Assembly: GCF_043290135.1 (NCBI RefSeq)
Contig: NC_134702.1
Span: 195,332,491-195,396,490, forward strand
Origin: Rhipicephalus microplus
Lineage: Eukaryota > Arthropoda > Arachnida > Ixodida > Ixodidae
Length of the DNA: 64,000 nucleotides
Direction of reading: 5' to 3'
The translations under genes were made by a program, and so were the position numbers. The notes below the pieces were generated by a model. The model was not told the origin of the DNA. It saw only the letters and a program-made list of their open reading frames with translations, and did not search any database. This document shows, piece by piece, positions 36,360 to 49,669 of the stretch; position 1 is the stretch's first letter, and every line of letters starts with the position of its first letter.

Positions 36360-38340
36360 GAAACGTACCATGAGCCACCTGTTGCCATACCCACAGCTCA
36401 GCATACGGCAACTTGTCCTCGATTTAGACCTTTTCATGAGTAGATACTCAAAGATCAAGAGACGACACACGCTCGCTGACGAAAGCAACTTTCTCACACA
36501 AGCAATGTGGCTCCACGACAAGTGTAAATCAGCCCACCTTACAAAGAGATACGAAGATCAGCAGTCAGATTGGGCGGACATAATGGGCGCACTGCAGATC
36601 AGCGCTTGGCCGTACGTGTCATTCGAAGGCGACATAGTGAGAGTAGTTTCTGCTGGAGATCGTTTCTTGATGCTGCGATCATTATTTAGCTTGATTGTGC
36701 TTCGAAGTAACCGCAATAACTCTTCGTGCGATATCGTGCTCAAGGAGCCCGAGACATATCTAAAGCGTTATTTGCGCAGGAGCAAGAACAACCCAGTGCA
36801 GCGGTACGAAGATATAATTTTCGGTGCTATCACACACTACAGTAACCCTCTGACGGGTGCCCTTGTGAGCAGGCAAATTTCAAAACTCGAAATGAAACTA
36901 AGAAACTTGACTTACTTGGACAGCGTTCAGCCTCAAAAGATGCTTGAAGGTGTGACTTCCATCCATATGTTGCCCAAGAGTGATCGGTGGGATTGGCTGA
37001 AGTACATGTCGCTTCTCTTTCACACCGAACGAAATACTATGCGAATATCGCTTTCAATTGTAGAGGACCCCGTGTTTTTCAGTCAGTTTTTATCCATTTT
37101 CGACATTGAAAACTACCAAACTGCGATTGCGAATTACGTCGGCTTCAAAGCCATGGTTAGTCTCGCACCACTGATGCCGCCTGAATACTCGGAGCTTTAT
37201 GAGCTGGGTCACGACTACGATATTCCCATGTTGGAACCGCAGCTTCTGGCATGCACGCTACTGTTGGAAAATATTTACCGATACGGTGTGGGCATCGCTG
37301 CTAAGTTGACCCTAAGTCAGGAGTTTGCCAACGTTTACCGGCGCCACCGAGATGCCCAGCTGCAAGAACTATTCAACGAGACGCGTGCAGTGATTCGACC
37401 CATGCTCGTAATCGGTCAGTCATGGTTTTCTAATAGCAATCTCGAACAGATTCTAAGAAAACTGGACAGTCTGTCCGTTGTTTTTGGCGCGCAGGACAAT
37501 TTCGTGCAATACGAGAAGTACCGACAAACTCCTCCTATGCCACGGGGTCCGAATGACACTGTACTCGGCATAGCTTTCTCGATGTTTTCGCACGCGTCCA
37601 GCATATACTGGAGTGCCTGGAACAGCCGGGAAGTTGCTGAAAGGGCATACGACAACACGTACCACATGTCCGTGTTCAACTGGGGTTATGAGTACCAGCC
37701 AAGTAACAACCTCGTGTTTCTTCCAAACGCCATCGTAGCTTTTCTCACCACCGTTACAAACAAGATGCCTTTCGAAATGTACCCCATCGTTCTTGTTCAC
37801 ATTGTGAGGGGTGTGCTCACAGCTCTACTCCGAACCAATGCAGCTTTTATCGACAGCCACATTCTGCGTGGGGGTTCGTGGAGTGCCACGTCAGTCAACG
37901 CTACCCAGGATGTCCTTAAGTGCATTCAGCATCAGTACCGGGAAGCCACAGCAGCTGAGTTTGGTCGGGACCAACCTACCGAAGAAAGGTGGAGCATTGC
38001 ACGCATCGAGGAAGCCTTCCTGAACCACGCAGTAATGGTGCCTCTGTACGAACTTTTCGAACGCGCGCTCGCTAGCCGCAACGCCACGGACATGTTCTAT
38101 CAGCTGCCCTACTGGCACGTCACGATGAGGAGACTCTTCTTCTACAACTACGCGGTCACATTCTGTGATGACGGTGACAACGGTTCACGAAAAGCGCAGT
38201 ACTTGCATGGCATGACGCCCAGCAAGTGGCGTGTCAACGTCCCCCTTACAAACTTTCCGCCCTTTCGGAAGGCATTTTCATGCGGTGCTTGGAAACACCC
38301 TCAGCAATATTGTAATGCATGGAGAAATCTCACTTCATAG
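36360..38340 (+). CDS. Exon 3 (terminal) of M13 neprilysin-like protein, catalytic motif lost
   Basis: This single large exon encodes residues 121-780, most of the M13 ectodomain. The acceptor is TTTTTCCAG at 36351-36359. Exon 3 has an open frame to TAG at 38340, and the total length (780 aa) is normal for the family. Recognisable family blocks: the region before the active site (FNWGYEYQPSNNLVF, residues 560-574) corresponds to the NAYYxPxxNxIVFPAG block; the C-terminal FSC...YCNAW (C772, W775) corresponds to the conserved CxxW end. In the position of HExxH the protein has HIVRG (H601-I602-V603-R604-G605), so the catalytic Glu and second zinc His are gone. The ExxxD zinc-ligand helix is probably EAFLN (E672-N676), with Asp changed to Asn. 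NAY is also changed to NWG. Several N-glycosylation sequons fit an extracellular domain. The frame is intact with ordinary codon use, so this looks like a maintained non-peptidase M13 homologue rather than a decayed pseudogene. Its role (binding, decoy or scaffold) is unknown. Confidence 0.9.
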
Positions 38341-38467
38341 GCAATTTCTCACAATGGCTCTTTGTCGACTGTGTGCAATTATAAAATTGATGACGTTCGT
38401 ATTTTCTGTCGCTAAACATTGCTCAAATCAGTAAAGGCGCAAAGCTCAATTGTTATTCTGTTAAAAA

Positions 38468-38479
38468 AATAAAAATAAA
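38468..38479 (+). terminator. Tandem polyadenylation signals for the M13-like gene
   Basis: Two overlapping-spaced AATAAA hexamers occur at 38468-38473 and 38474-38479, about 130 bases after the stop codon at 38340. This is a normal distance for a short 3' UTR. No cleavage site can be fixed from sequence alone. Confidence 0.45.
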
Positions 38480-38509
38480 CTAGTTAGAGGATTGCTGCCG
38501 TTGTTCAAG

Positions 38510-39240
38510 CGCCCGTATTGATTGCGTTATTGAGTAGTGGGTCACATCACTCCCTTCAAATTTGCTTATCCGAAAATATGTTTCGCAAATCACTTGTTTA
38601 TTGCACTATACTGTCACGGACATCACAAACACACCGGAGGCAGAAGCGGGTATATTTCCAATATTTACAAGTAGCTGTGTCACTTAAAGGCTGCAAGCTT
38701 CTCGCGGGGCGAGCTGGCTTCTTACTAACCATTATGAGGTCTGGAAAATCAGGCTCTTGACCGATCGCGCAGACATGCAGACCTCGTAAGTGCCGTCAAG
38801 GCGGGCCTAGGTCAGTCAGGACTGGCAGTATAGTATTGTTTTATGCGTGACACACGAACAAAATCTCCGGGTGGTGTAGCAGAAGAGTGTGGTTGAACGG
38901 TAGTGATTATGTTGTTGACGTCAGTGACCTCACGAAGAACTGTGTATTGCCCCGTGTACCGAGGTGAAAGTTTCGCGCACAAGCCTTTACGTCGGTATAC
39001 GGCGTTCAGTGTAGGACAAGTGAGTCAGGAAGGTAGTCAACGTTGCAGTGCCGGACATCGTAGCGAACATTGTGATGCCTGAGAAGCACAGAGCCTAGTG
39101 TGCATGATTCAGCGAGCGACGCGGGCTCGAGACGCAACGTCCTGAGCATTCATCGTTGGTTAGATAGTATCAGAAAGAAAAAGTGTGTCGAATGGCAACG
39201 CAGGGTTGCGGCCGTACTTACAAGAAAGAACGATGAATAG
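38510..39240 (-). mobile_element. Ty3/Gypsy remnant: integrase C-terminus and downstream LTR-like sequence
   Basis: On the - strand, 39079-39010 encodes RYDVRHCNVDYLPDSLVL and, in another frame, 38985-38815 encodes LSPRYTGQYTVLREVTD then DFVRVSRIKQYY. These match the integrase C-terminal region of Gypsy-class polyproteins (YxxGDLVLL, KLxPRYxGPYxVL, VHVSRLKxY). A frameshift separates the two parts. Downstream (38780-38510 on the - strand) is non-coding and may be the 3' LTR. The element lies between the two host genes. Confidence 0.65.
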
Positions 39241-41029
39241 CCGGCGGTGTCACGACTTCACAAAAAAAAAAACGTAACAAGGGGAAGTGTTGTGTCCCCG
39301 TAATAGTGGTCTGGTCGAATCACAACCATGAGTCTTACACTGACTACACCCACTGATCTTCCATTTGTCTCTAATTAACCTGGTTCTGTGCACAGTGAGT
39401 CCGTGCATTTCCCACAACATTACCGTGTTACAACAATTGCGTAATTTTATTGCGAACACAACTGCTGAAGCGGCTTCAGTTCTTACGCGAATGAGTTCCA
39501 CTGTCTCTGGTAACTTGTACCACTCATACACTAGCGTAAGCTGCTTTTTTATTGAGTTCAGGACCTCCACATAAAATCAGAGATCTGCCTATCCCTTACT
39601 GTCGTTCAGTAAACGCCACACATTCTTCGTTGGCATCCTTCTGTGTCAGTGCTGCGTAGCTGCGCGACCATCCACTTGCAAAATACCAACTTGCTCAAGC
39701 AGAAAAACTGGCGCTTCAGTGGTGCTGTCACGAATGAAGCCAAAAAAACAGAGACATGTGAATTACTTTTGACAAACTTCCTTATTCTTTATTCGATGTA
39801 TCCCGTATCCACCACGCCATTTTGTACCAAAGGGTCGACATACATTAAAAATACGTCACAGCACCTTTCTTCACACTTTGTTACCATTCTTTCTAGCGAA
39901 CGTGACGCACACTCGTTATTTAAACAGGTTCGTGAGCACTTACTCAGCTTCGCACCGTTAGCGCGAAAGCGCAACTTGCTTCGAAGCACGCCATCGTACC
40001 CCATTGATACTATAGATTTCCTCATGCCGCACATGGTTCGGCGCAGGTGTACTGCATGGTTCCGGCCAAAAATATTGCAATTGAAACGCTCACACAAAAT
40101 ATATTTCTTTTACATGAGCCCTATTGCACGCCACTGAGCACTGTATCTCTTGAAACAAACAATAAACGCTTCACGACCTTCCCACAATCTTATTTTTTAT
40201 TGTCTAAATACTAAAAGGATGAATAGTACCTGCGCATGAGAGCAACGAGCTATGCTACAAATCGTTTCTGCGACGTTTACTGGTGCATTTTTGTTATATT
40301 GTGCACACACGTACACTTGGACAGGTTCATAGAATAGGCATGCAGATCTGTACAATAAATCTTGGTCACATCAAGTCACGCTATGGCGAGCTGTTACCTC
40401 AGTATGAACGTTACATTCCCATGGAGGTTCGTTGGTAAAAGTTTCACATGTGCTCAGTACTCAAATTTTTTGCTGCTTGCCTTGTCAAGAACAGCATAGG
40501 CACGGCCAGCACCAAGATAGTTGCTCCAAAATAAAGGCTCAAATAACCACCTTCGTTACCGTAGTGGCCAACCTAGATGCGGATATTTCAGGCGCATAAG
40601 TCGCACTTTGTAGCTTACGTTTGGTCAGATGTGCGGAGGATATTTCATTATTTGCCAACATGAGATCTTGTGTGACACAACAGCCCTTCGCTATCGCTGT
40701 CTCCTCTCCCCACTAGGAAAAAGTCGTGAAAGATAATACATACTACAGTGAAAGCAGATATTCCGGTGTGTGTGCCACGAAATCGCAGTTTTCCTATCTG
40801 TTATATTGAAGGACAAATTTTTGCACTTGAACGCCTCACAAACACGTTTCACGTTGAGCTAAGAAAACACGTTCAACTCCGCAATTGGTCATCGTGGAAG
40901 GTGGAATGTAGCTTCACCAACGTGCACGCACCAGTCAGGTAAGAATATTTGCGTGTTTTTTCACTGACAAAAGACGCAAAGTTCGCCACTGAGTTTCAAC
41001 ATGCCTCGTCGGCGTTTCTTGAAAAAAAA
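39241..41029. other. Intergenic region / 3' UTR side of the LHFPL-like gene
   Basis: A 164-codon frame at 39643-40137 has no recognisable domain. On the - strand the first strong AATAAA downstream of the LHFPL stop is at 40201-40196, so a 3' UTR of about 0.8 kb is possible. Confidence 0.4.
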
Positions 41030-41256
41030 CTATAGCACGTTCCAGGCGCACGGTGCGTAGACCGGGTAGGAGACGAAGCGCACGAGCACTGGGCAGTAGA
41101 GTCCGAGCAGTGTGCTGACGCCGGCGAGAACCGAAGCCCATCCCAGACGGCAGTGGCCGAGCGAGAACGCTCCCGAGTCGTCGCCGCAGTGAGCCTGTGC
41201 GAAAGCAGTGGCCAGGAACCAGGGAAACAGCAGAAGGGCGGTCGCCTGCAGAATCA
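41030..41256 (-). CDS. LHFPL-like tetraspan protein, exon B (rest of TM3, loop 2, TM4, C-terminus)
   Basis: The exon encodes residues 207-281 and ends at TAG (41032-41030). Its acceptor is a tract ending TATTATTGCAG, and the first two bases TG join the final G of exon A to make GTG (V207), restoring an uninterrupted TM3 (about 192-218, ending FP-W). The second extracellular loop has C230 and C242, and the block FSLGHCRLGWASVLAG (237-251) matches the LHFPL family's YxLGxCxxxWAxxLA block just before TM4 (about 243-267). Joined length is 281 residues. The phase match and the reconstitution of TM3 strongly support the 12.4-kb intron 41257-53634. Confidence 0.78.
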
Positions 41257-43039
41257 CTGCAATAATAGAATGGGGGTGGGGACAGGGCAAAAGAGTTCCA
41301 GTCTAATTTACCACATACAGTATCATGTAAGGTGTCAGGGTGTGAAAAATTGCGGCTTTAAGAAGCTTGCCGATGCTCGACGTCACAGATTAACTGCGAC
41401 AGAAAAAAAAACAATGGCACGAGTAATAAAACAACAACAAAAAGAATTAAAAGCAACATAGCTTACGAAATATCAATACACAGACCATATAAATACAGAC
41501 ATATTCAGAAAAGTTTATTTAAAGTGAAGCTTTATAAAAAAGTACGTACATTTTGTAAGTTTTAAATTACTTAGATTATCAGGAATTCGAGGCCTAAAAA
41601 CCGTAGTCAGCGCGTGGCCCCGGAATTTACCAATATTCAAAGTTTCGGTGTTGGGCGAGTGTTAAGATTTGTTTGTAAATTATTCACACTGCGTATTTCA
41701 ACCTATATACCTACTATTAGTATACTATCTTATAAGCATACTATCTGGTGTTAACAGATATGAAAGTAGCTCATAGCAAGCACATTATATGATTGACAAC
41801 ACAAGTTGACAATCAAAAAGTGTTTCGATATACAGTAGACGTGTGCGCATGTGGATGATATATCGGCAAATCATTTTTTTCTTCTAATGATTTTGATCTC
41901 CTGTAATTTGGCAACGCCGTTGTACATGTCTGTTCACAGCGGAGTCGGTAATTCATTATGTGGTTGTGAGTAAGCCATAAAGTTCAAGTAAAGAGTTAGA
42001 AGTAGTGGAAATTCAGCCCTCACCCTTGTGTCTTCCCTTCTCTGCCAACAAGCAAGCTTTCTGCTTAGCAGTGCTGAGTACGGAATATCAACTAGCTTCA
42101 ACGCACGCAATACATGCAGCATTGAAGGAGCAAGGTGATATCCACTTGCGCCCTTATGGCACTGTGATTGTCGTTTATTCTTTGCGTTTTCTTTTTACAA
42201 CAATATTCTTTGTATATTAAAAAATTGGGAGGTCTTCCACATTCTAGGAAAAGGTTTTATTGTAAGTGGTCAGCAACTAGCCGCTGATGCTCGATTTATT
42301 TTTTGGCACTCAGTGAAGCGTTAGAAGATGAATGGATGTGGTTTTGCCAATGTTGCAGTCGTGAAGAAATCAGGAATTACGAGACAGGTCCACAATGTTA
42401 ACGCTTATGGTAGGCTATGGTTAACGCATGAGCAAAGGTATGCATTTCGTCACAATGAATGCATTAATGTGCATAACATACGTGCATCACGGCATTGACA
42501 TTCGTGAATCTTGCCTTCCGAGTCCTACGAGTACGGCAGAAATGTTAAGCTCGTCGTTTGAAGTGGGTAGTCTACACATAAAGCACGATAATAAGGTTGA
42601 AGTTTACGCTTGTGGGTACAGATTGTAATGGTTTACACATTTTCCTTTCGAGTGTGACGGCGCGGGTTCAAACACCAGTGCTGGTATGAAACTTCTTTCT
42701 GCTTTAATGCTTTGGTTACTTGAACGACTCCTTAGTGGTCACCAGGTGTAAACCAATAATAACTTAAAATGTTTCAGTAGAGGGTTCCAGGGGGTTCGCT
42801 ACGTAGGGATATACTACTAGCAGAGTGTTATAGAAATTCGCAGTAAAAAGAAGCTAAAAGAAGAACGTAGCGCTAAGTCGCCCCTCACTGCCTGATAGCG
42901 TAACTGTGCTCGGACTTCAATGTACGCAACAATGTAGAAAAATAATACAACCCTCAAGAGACCATAGTGCGAAACTTCAAATTTTATTGTTAAACATCGA
43001 CAGTGGCCTATTTACTGATTTAGGAGTTGCCGCTGACAA

Positions 43040-43790
43040 GAGAGTCGAAGTGAAACTAAACTTCTCGAAGTGAAGCAGCGAGGATCCCAGATAGAAAAGC
43101 GCGAACATTACCCAGAAGCCTGCGCAGCCTTCTCAAGAACGTCTCAATAAAGGGCGCACCGGCGCGAAAAAGGTGGGTGAAAGGTGCTACATTGTTGCAA
43201 GGCACAGACGGCAAGCCTTTAATATGAGTGAAAGGGCGCTGCGCTTGCGGTGAGTCAGCTAGCAATCCTGTTGATCGGGTGCAGGAGCCCCGAGTTCACG
43301 CAAAGGAGGGTGCGAGAGCAGCAGGGGTAGAGGGGGTGTCTTTGGAGGGGGGGAGGCAGATTCCAGAGGTCGGTCCTGACGCAGGGGGATTTCCTATCAG
43401 CCCCATCACGTATTGCCTTGCACAATACAAAGAGTGCCGGATTGTGGGGAAAGATAAAAGCCACTCTGGTTGTAGACCTGTCACGTTTGGCATTCGGCCT
43501 CCTTTATCCGCCTGAAAGATGGCTTTCTCTCAAGAACAAAGCATAGAAGTGCATAGGTCGAGTCATCGCTTCGTGCACCCAGGGTTTGCGCCAAGGATAA
43601 ATAACTTCGAGAGTGGGGTTCCTGACCCCGCAATCATAGTGCGAGATGGGCTAGATCACCGTTTGCATGAATTAGACGGGGTCGTGGAAGAAGTGTTCCA
43701 TTCGCCATGCACCTTGCTACTGATAGATGGCGTGAGGTCCATCAGTGATGGAATTGATTCTGGGCTCGAGAGGCTGGTATGATTTACGTC
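43040..43790. other. Unidentified GC-richer block in the LHFPL-like intron
   Basis: Open frames of 60-95 codons on both strands (for example 43228-43515 and 43519-43782 on +, 43656-43856 on -) cluster here with higher G+C than the flanks. None carries a domain I recognise. A decayed mobile element is the most likely explanation. Confidence 0.35.
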
Positions 43791-44697
43791 GGTTAACATT
43801 TCCATATTACCGTGGGCGAAACAATATATTGCTCTTATAAATCTAACCGAACGCATTATAACTTACACAAGCTAATGGTGTGACCTCACTTCTGAGAGAA
43901 ACGAAGCCTAGCTGTGTACCAGAGAACCATAAGATGTATGATCCTGGTCTTACGAAAAAGAAGTGTGGCCTGCAGCGTAGGAGAACAGATACTACTGGAA
44001 AATTTTTAGATTTACGAGATAGGGCACGTACACGCAGCCTTTTGTTCCACTTGAAAGGGGTAGGAGCAGAATCTTTGTGAATTTGGCGATGCGCAGCCCA
44101 CCGATGTCTGCAGGGTAAATGTAGATAAAGTTTAACCTAATACACATAAACATCTTACAGACAGCCTTTTTAGTTTGGTGCACGTTAGCTCAGACCAGAT
44201 GACCTTAATAAGTGAAAAACGTTTATCTTGCATGCAATGACGCTACTTTGATTCTACAGCAATCACCCACGCGCACAGTTTCACTTATGATACATGACAT
44301 GGTTTGTTGAGTCATGGCTCATCACATAGGAATTTCACGCATTGGGAATTATGTGTAATGCAAGAAACACATACAATACCCCCAGATTGAAGTGCCACAA
44401 TACCTAAATGACACGCTTTTGTATCCATGGTTTTCTGTTCGGAATTGTGTGCATTGTGTTGCTGTGGTGGCGGACGACAATGAAGAATTGTGGCTGTACT
44501 TTTTGCAGTTGCAGGGAGCATCCGACGGTCCTCGCTTAGCCCAATTCATATTGGGTGGCCCCCCTTAACATAAATCACACTCTCTGATGCCTGGCTGTTA
44601 TATTAGTCATCTACCACGCTATATTGCGTATGTTACTGATTAACATTGTTCGTTTCCTACATGGCCTGCATAGTGTCGTTTTGTCAAGTAGCTTGAA

Positions 44698-44900
44698 GCA
44701 CCGGCATGGCTCTATAGTAAAATAATGAGCTACTACGGAAATGGTTCCGGCTCAAATCCAGTTCCATCCTAATCATTTTTCTTATTTCGCGCGATAGTGA
44801 TCACGAATACCGGTACTGGCGGTAATAACTACGGCTACAAAATCATTCGCCTTTGTGATTTTATTACAGCGTTTGCGGTGAAAGCCAACCACGTGCTAAA
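44698..44900 (+). mobile_element. tRNA-derived SINE copy 1 of a three-copy family
   Basis: Head GCACCGGCATGGCTCTATAG, then GGCTCAAATCCAG in the B-box position. The body has TTTTCTTATTTCGCGCGATA and ACTACGGC. It shares head and body order with the copies at 59198 (+) and 59730 (-). It lies in the intron of the LHFPL-like gene. Confidence 0.6.
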
Positions 44901-46079
44901 CTTTTTTTTGTTAGCTTCTGGAGTGGTTGGTTAACGTAGCAACGCTCACTCATCGGTATCTCACCATTTCATCCAGAGAAAAAAACAACAAACGGCAGTT
45001 TCTTAGCATGCACCGAGTAAAAGATTCATATTCAGTGTCACTTTTTCAGCGCGTGAGCGCTTACGTATCACACAAGGATTATGCAGCTAGCCCACAAGTT
45101 TACACGGAACGTTGTCTTCGCTACAGTATCTTTTTTGAAACTAGCACCATCGCAACGAACATGCATTTTACGAATGAATTTTACACACAGTGGGCTTTCC
45201 CTTAGAAGTAAAAAAATAATAATATCATAAAAAAGATGGAGGTGCAACAATACTTATTTCCGTACTATGCAAAAGATATCCCATCACCTAAACTGTATAG
45301 AAAATTCAAGATACAACACTCAAAGCAGGTTCTCAAGAGTGGAGCTGAAATTGACAAGCTCTTTGGTAAGTGTGTTTAAAAATCTTTCACAAGTGAACTT
45401 TCTGATTGTTCAGTCGGCTTCACTGCTTGAATGTACTGTATCTTGATTGGCTGTATAATTCTCTTTCGCAATTCGTTAGCGTTAGAAGTTTCTGCGAATA
45501 TAGGTCGTGAGTACGTCTGTACTCCGTAGCAATAAGAAATAACGATGTTTATGTATGTTTCATACAAAATAAACAAAATTCTATTGTGTTTTCTCGGTGC
45601 TCCAGTGCTTATCTCGAAACTTGCAAATGTTGTTAGTATATCGACGTATGACAACTCAAGCACAAACAGACTCCCGAAAGAAACCGAATCAAACTTACTC
45701 CCGAAACATTTCTTTTTCGATTCGTCTTTCGCGTATGACTGCGCAGACTATAGGACCATTAACGCTGAAGAAGACGGCGTAAGATTGCAATCAGTGGCTT
45801 GACCGCTAGAAACTGACTGAACACATTTAAGTATACCACGTAATTTCTCTCATCGGTAAAAAGTATGTTTTTCTCCTTTAAATACTCTGTATATTCCACT
45901 GAAGTTTCCCATTCATTGACTTACAACCATCTTGGCGTTCATCCTTGTTCTAATCTCGCTTCATGTAGTCACATGAAAAACGTATGTGCGAAAACTAATG
46001 GAACTCTTGGATTTTCGCGCCGGGCTTTGCATTATTCCGCATTTTCATTCAGCAACAAGCCTATCTAAAGTTTGTACTC

Positions 46080-46715
46080 CTTCAATTTGAATTTGCTTCT
46101 TCTATCTAGGCTCCTCATCAACGATATCTAATAGATATAGCGGAATCCATCTAAAATCGTGCAGCCCGCTTGATAACTTCACACAACAGTTGCTGTTATG
46201 GCATCATTCAAATCGAACGCGATATTGCCCTTCCTAGCTTATACTCTCGTCGCTCTGCCAACCTTCTATGCATTTCCCACAAGTACCACTACAATTCATG
46301 GACCAGGCGTCTTTATATAGAAATTCTTTCGCGTGCATCACGTCGTCTTCGTAATCATCTCAGTTTCAGATCCACCTTCGGCCACACAAAGTAATTCAAT
46401 ATTTCTGCTTTGCTAACACCATCGCACTCTGGAATAGTCTTCCTGGTGAGATTGTTTCGTTAAGAGACCATGTGAAATTTCGTGAGTTTATGCAAGTTTA
46501 TTTGTTACCTCGATTCTTGTATAAAGATGTTTTTTCTTATTTTGTATACTGCATTACATTAGAGCGTTTGTTCTTGTCCTTACAATTGTACAATATTCTT
46601 CCTTTTTTCCTGGATGCAGTATCTTTTTGTGCTTTATTGATGGTGAACTTACTGTACCCCCCATACTAAGTGCTCTTTGTGGCCTGTAGCATATCATGAA
46701 TAAATAATTAAATAA
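46080..46715 (+). mobile_element. CR1/L2-like LINE fragment (C-terminal RT region and 3' end)
   Basis: Starting at 46142 the frame reads ESI-stop-NRAARLIT, then IALPSLYSRRSANLLC and, after frameshifts, ALWNSLPGEIVSLRD followed by FREFMQVYLL. This order (QxRAARxI, LPSLxxRR, LWNxLP) is the C-terminal RT/thumb region of CR1/L2-like LINEs. The end is AATAAATAATTAAATAA at about 46715. It lies in the intron of the LHFPL-like gene, antisense to it, and carries several stops. Confidence 0.75.
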
Positions 46716-49669
46716 AAGAAAGGACTATAGAGTATGTCAAAAGGCTCAACATGTTATTTCTTTAAAGCGCTGCGTGATAGGCGCTTCAGTGTCGGCTGAA
46801 CATTAATCTGCTCGTCGCAACAATCAACTTAGCCTTGTTATGACCAACTTCATTGGTAAAGTAGGGCGGTAAGTGTATTTTACTTGAAATTTGTGGCAAA
46901 ATATTCAATGAGCATTGCTCAACTTAAAAAAAGAACAGCGATATGTACTTCTTAAAGGAAAAGAATGCCCAGCGACAGACGTCGGAGTTCATATAAGTTT
47001 TTTTTAAAAATCGGGATACTTCAAAACGCTTCAGAACAATCCTCATAAGTGTGTGACTTGTTAATAAAAAATACCAACAAGGTCGCTGCTCTGTGCCTAT
47101 GACGCTGCCAGAAGTGACGCTAACATAATCTTTTGTGTGTTGCTTTAATAATATCTCACCTAAGGCGTAGGACATAGAAGAGAACCCCGTGACAGTTACA
47201 GGAAGTTCTTGTAGGTTGTATACAGCTCCTTTTTATGTGTAGGCTTAGGATGATTTAAGACAGGCACCTAGCACAACTGCCACAAGTGTAGAGTTGAGCA
47301 CAGTTGCACGTTTCTTATTTTTTGCAAAATCTTTCTGATATTAAAAACCTGGCTCTTGTGATATCTAACCTTCTTTCAGGCCTTCTCCACCTAAGCACAA
47401 TAGGTTTTTGCCACGACTTGGTTCGCCTACTCTGGCTTGCCGCGTGCGCTGGGCATTTCGGGGACAATCCACTTCAGCAGTATGCACCTTTTTCCCACAT
47501 TCTTCGTTCCACTAAATCCATAGTGTCGTTTAGCTTGCCGCACGTTTTGGTGCTTCATGACCGTGTCTCACCTTCTCCATCTTTCGCAGGGGGAATTTCT
47601 TTGAAATAGTGTTTCCCATTCTATTTAAAATTTAGAGTGTGGTTTCCCTGATTTATGTGGCAAAGAACTTCTTGCTCACTAACTGACGTGATGCCCATGT
47701 CATATACAGAATTGCTGCAGATTTGTCAACGAGGCGTGTGTGTGGGTTAAACTTTTCTTGTATTTGTTGCACAGGTTCATCGTATCCTTAGCTCATAAAC
47801 ATCAGAATGATAAATTATTTGCCCCATAGACAGTATACATTTTTCTGCTAAGAACATTGTAACCTGGCCACAAACCTATTTCCTTATATTTCACCCAGAG
47901 TACGTCAACTAGAGTTATGTGTGTCGGTACATTCCATCCAGGAAATTCGCGGCTCTTTCTGATATGCACGGGTTAAGAAATATTGAAAAAAGTGTCATAA
48001 AAACATATGACGCTATAGCGCACGCTTTCGACGGCGCATCAGCCGCGCTGTTTTAGGTACAATGTAGTTCCGACCACTTGACTTTTTTTGTTCTTAACAT
48101 TTTTTAAAGGTCCACATCATTCAGACAGGAGACAATGAACAGGCGAGGAAATAATGCAAAAATAGTGGCACACTCGCCTATCTCTTAAGAACTCGGTGCC
48201 GAAGAGCCCTGCAGGAAACAAGCTTGTTCATTTCCTAATTACCATGCCAACACATAAAAAACAGTGAAATGATTACGTGATGTATACAATACTATATCGC
48301 TATAGCAAACATTGTGTGCTTGTTCTGTTGTTGCTCTCTAGCTAGCACAACTTGGCGTATTATACAGTCATATGGTGATTACAGGTGATGACGCAAAAGT
48401 ATGCGGGAAAACGGCAAATGAAGAAAAAAAACATATGAGAGGACAAACTTGAGCCGGACGTACAACCTCAATTGTGAATGTCAGGTTCTCCGTAAGGGTG
48501 GGAGGGGTAGGTTTAGTGGATATATTTTTCTGTTGGCCGCTTTCGCAAGAAAAGAATTTTAGCTTTTAAGTGGACGTGAAAAAAAAAATAAAGCAATGGT
48601 GTCCCTCGCCAAACGGCCCGTCTTTTGTCCCTGGCTTTTCGGGGGCACGAATAGGTAAACAGCTCTTGAAATGCACTGTGGCCTTCAGTCACCATACTTT
48701 TAAAACACCTTCAAGGTAAAAACTGCCCACTTCGAAAGCTGACTGCACAAGTTCGACGTAGCGAATGCACGAAATAGAATTGGCGCCCACTGGGGAATAG
48801 GAGGGGGGAGAGTGCTGAGACTAAATTTTTCGAACCCTTTATGCTTTCGCCTATGGGTGCGAGACGGACAGGAGATGAATAGGAGTGACGCAGTTCGGTG
48901 ACCATTTGTTGGAGCGATTCCGTTCACTACTTTTCCTTGCGACGTGGTGCTCCTGAAACCGTCAAGTGTACTCTAGGTTGTGCAGTATGTGCGATAATAA
49001 ATCTTTCATGAATTTGTTCGCAATGTATCAGCAGTACAAGAGCTACTTATAACACACTGAGCATGTACATCGATAAAGAGCGTACGGGAAGGATAATCAA
49101 GCGCTAACTATATACTGCTGTACTTTTCATGTTCCATGCATCGGGTTTTCATTTTAAAGCATTAGCTCGACGAGCATCTGCAAATATTTGGTTGCATATT
49201 TTAATATGAATGGCATTCTTTGCATGTGGTAATTAACAAGACCATGTTATATTAGCGCTGATAACAAGTTTGTTGAAGAGCTTGCAAGAAGATCGGCAAA
49301 CGTGTATTTCTTAAGTGCTTCTATGCCTCATATATAGGGACGAGCCACAACTAAATGTAGATTAGACATCATAAATGAGTAACATTTACTGCTAATACAT
49401 GTTTTATGTTAAGATGTCCTGAGAACATTAGGCTTAATGGCAACAAGCGTGGTAAAACAGATGCGCTTTCGATCGTGTTTGTGTATGGTGGTTCACGTAC
49501 AAACTCTGTGATTCTACTTTCATCTCTATAGCTGCAGCGCACGTTATGGAACGCGGGTGACAGGATACGAAAACAGCAAGCACGCTAGACCATTAAATGA
49601 CAAAGTGATAACGTTCACGAGCTAATGAAGCCGACTACTGCGTTGAATTAAACGACAAATTTTTATTTT

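Noticed and set aside
37416..37800. Two - strand frames of 87 and 115 codons within M13 exon 3
   Set aside because: Antisense shadows of a clearly coding frame.
39643..40137. 164-codon + strand frame
   Set aside because: No recognisable domain, composition and codon use like non-coding flanks, overlapped by a 102-codon - frame.
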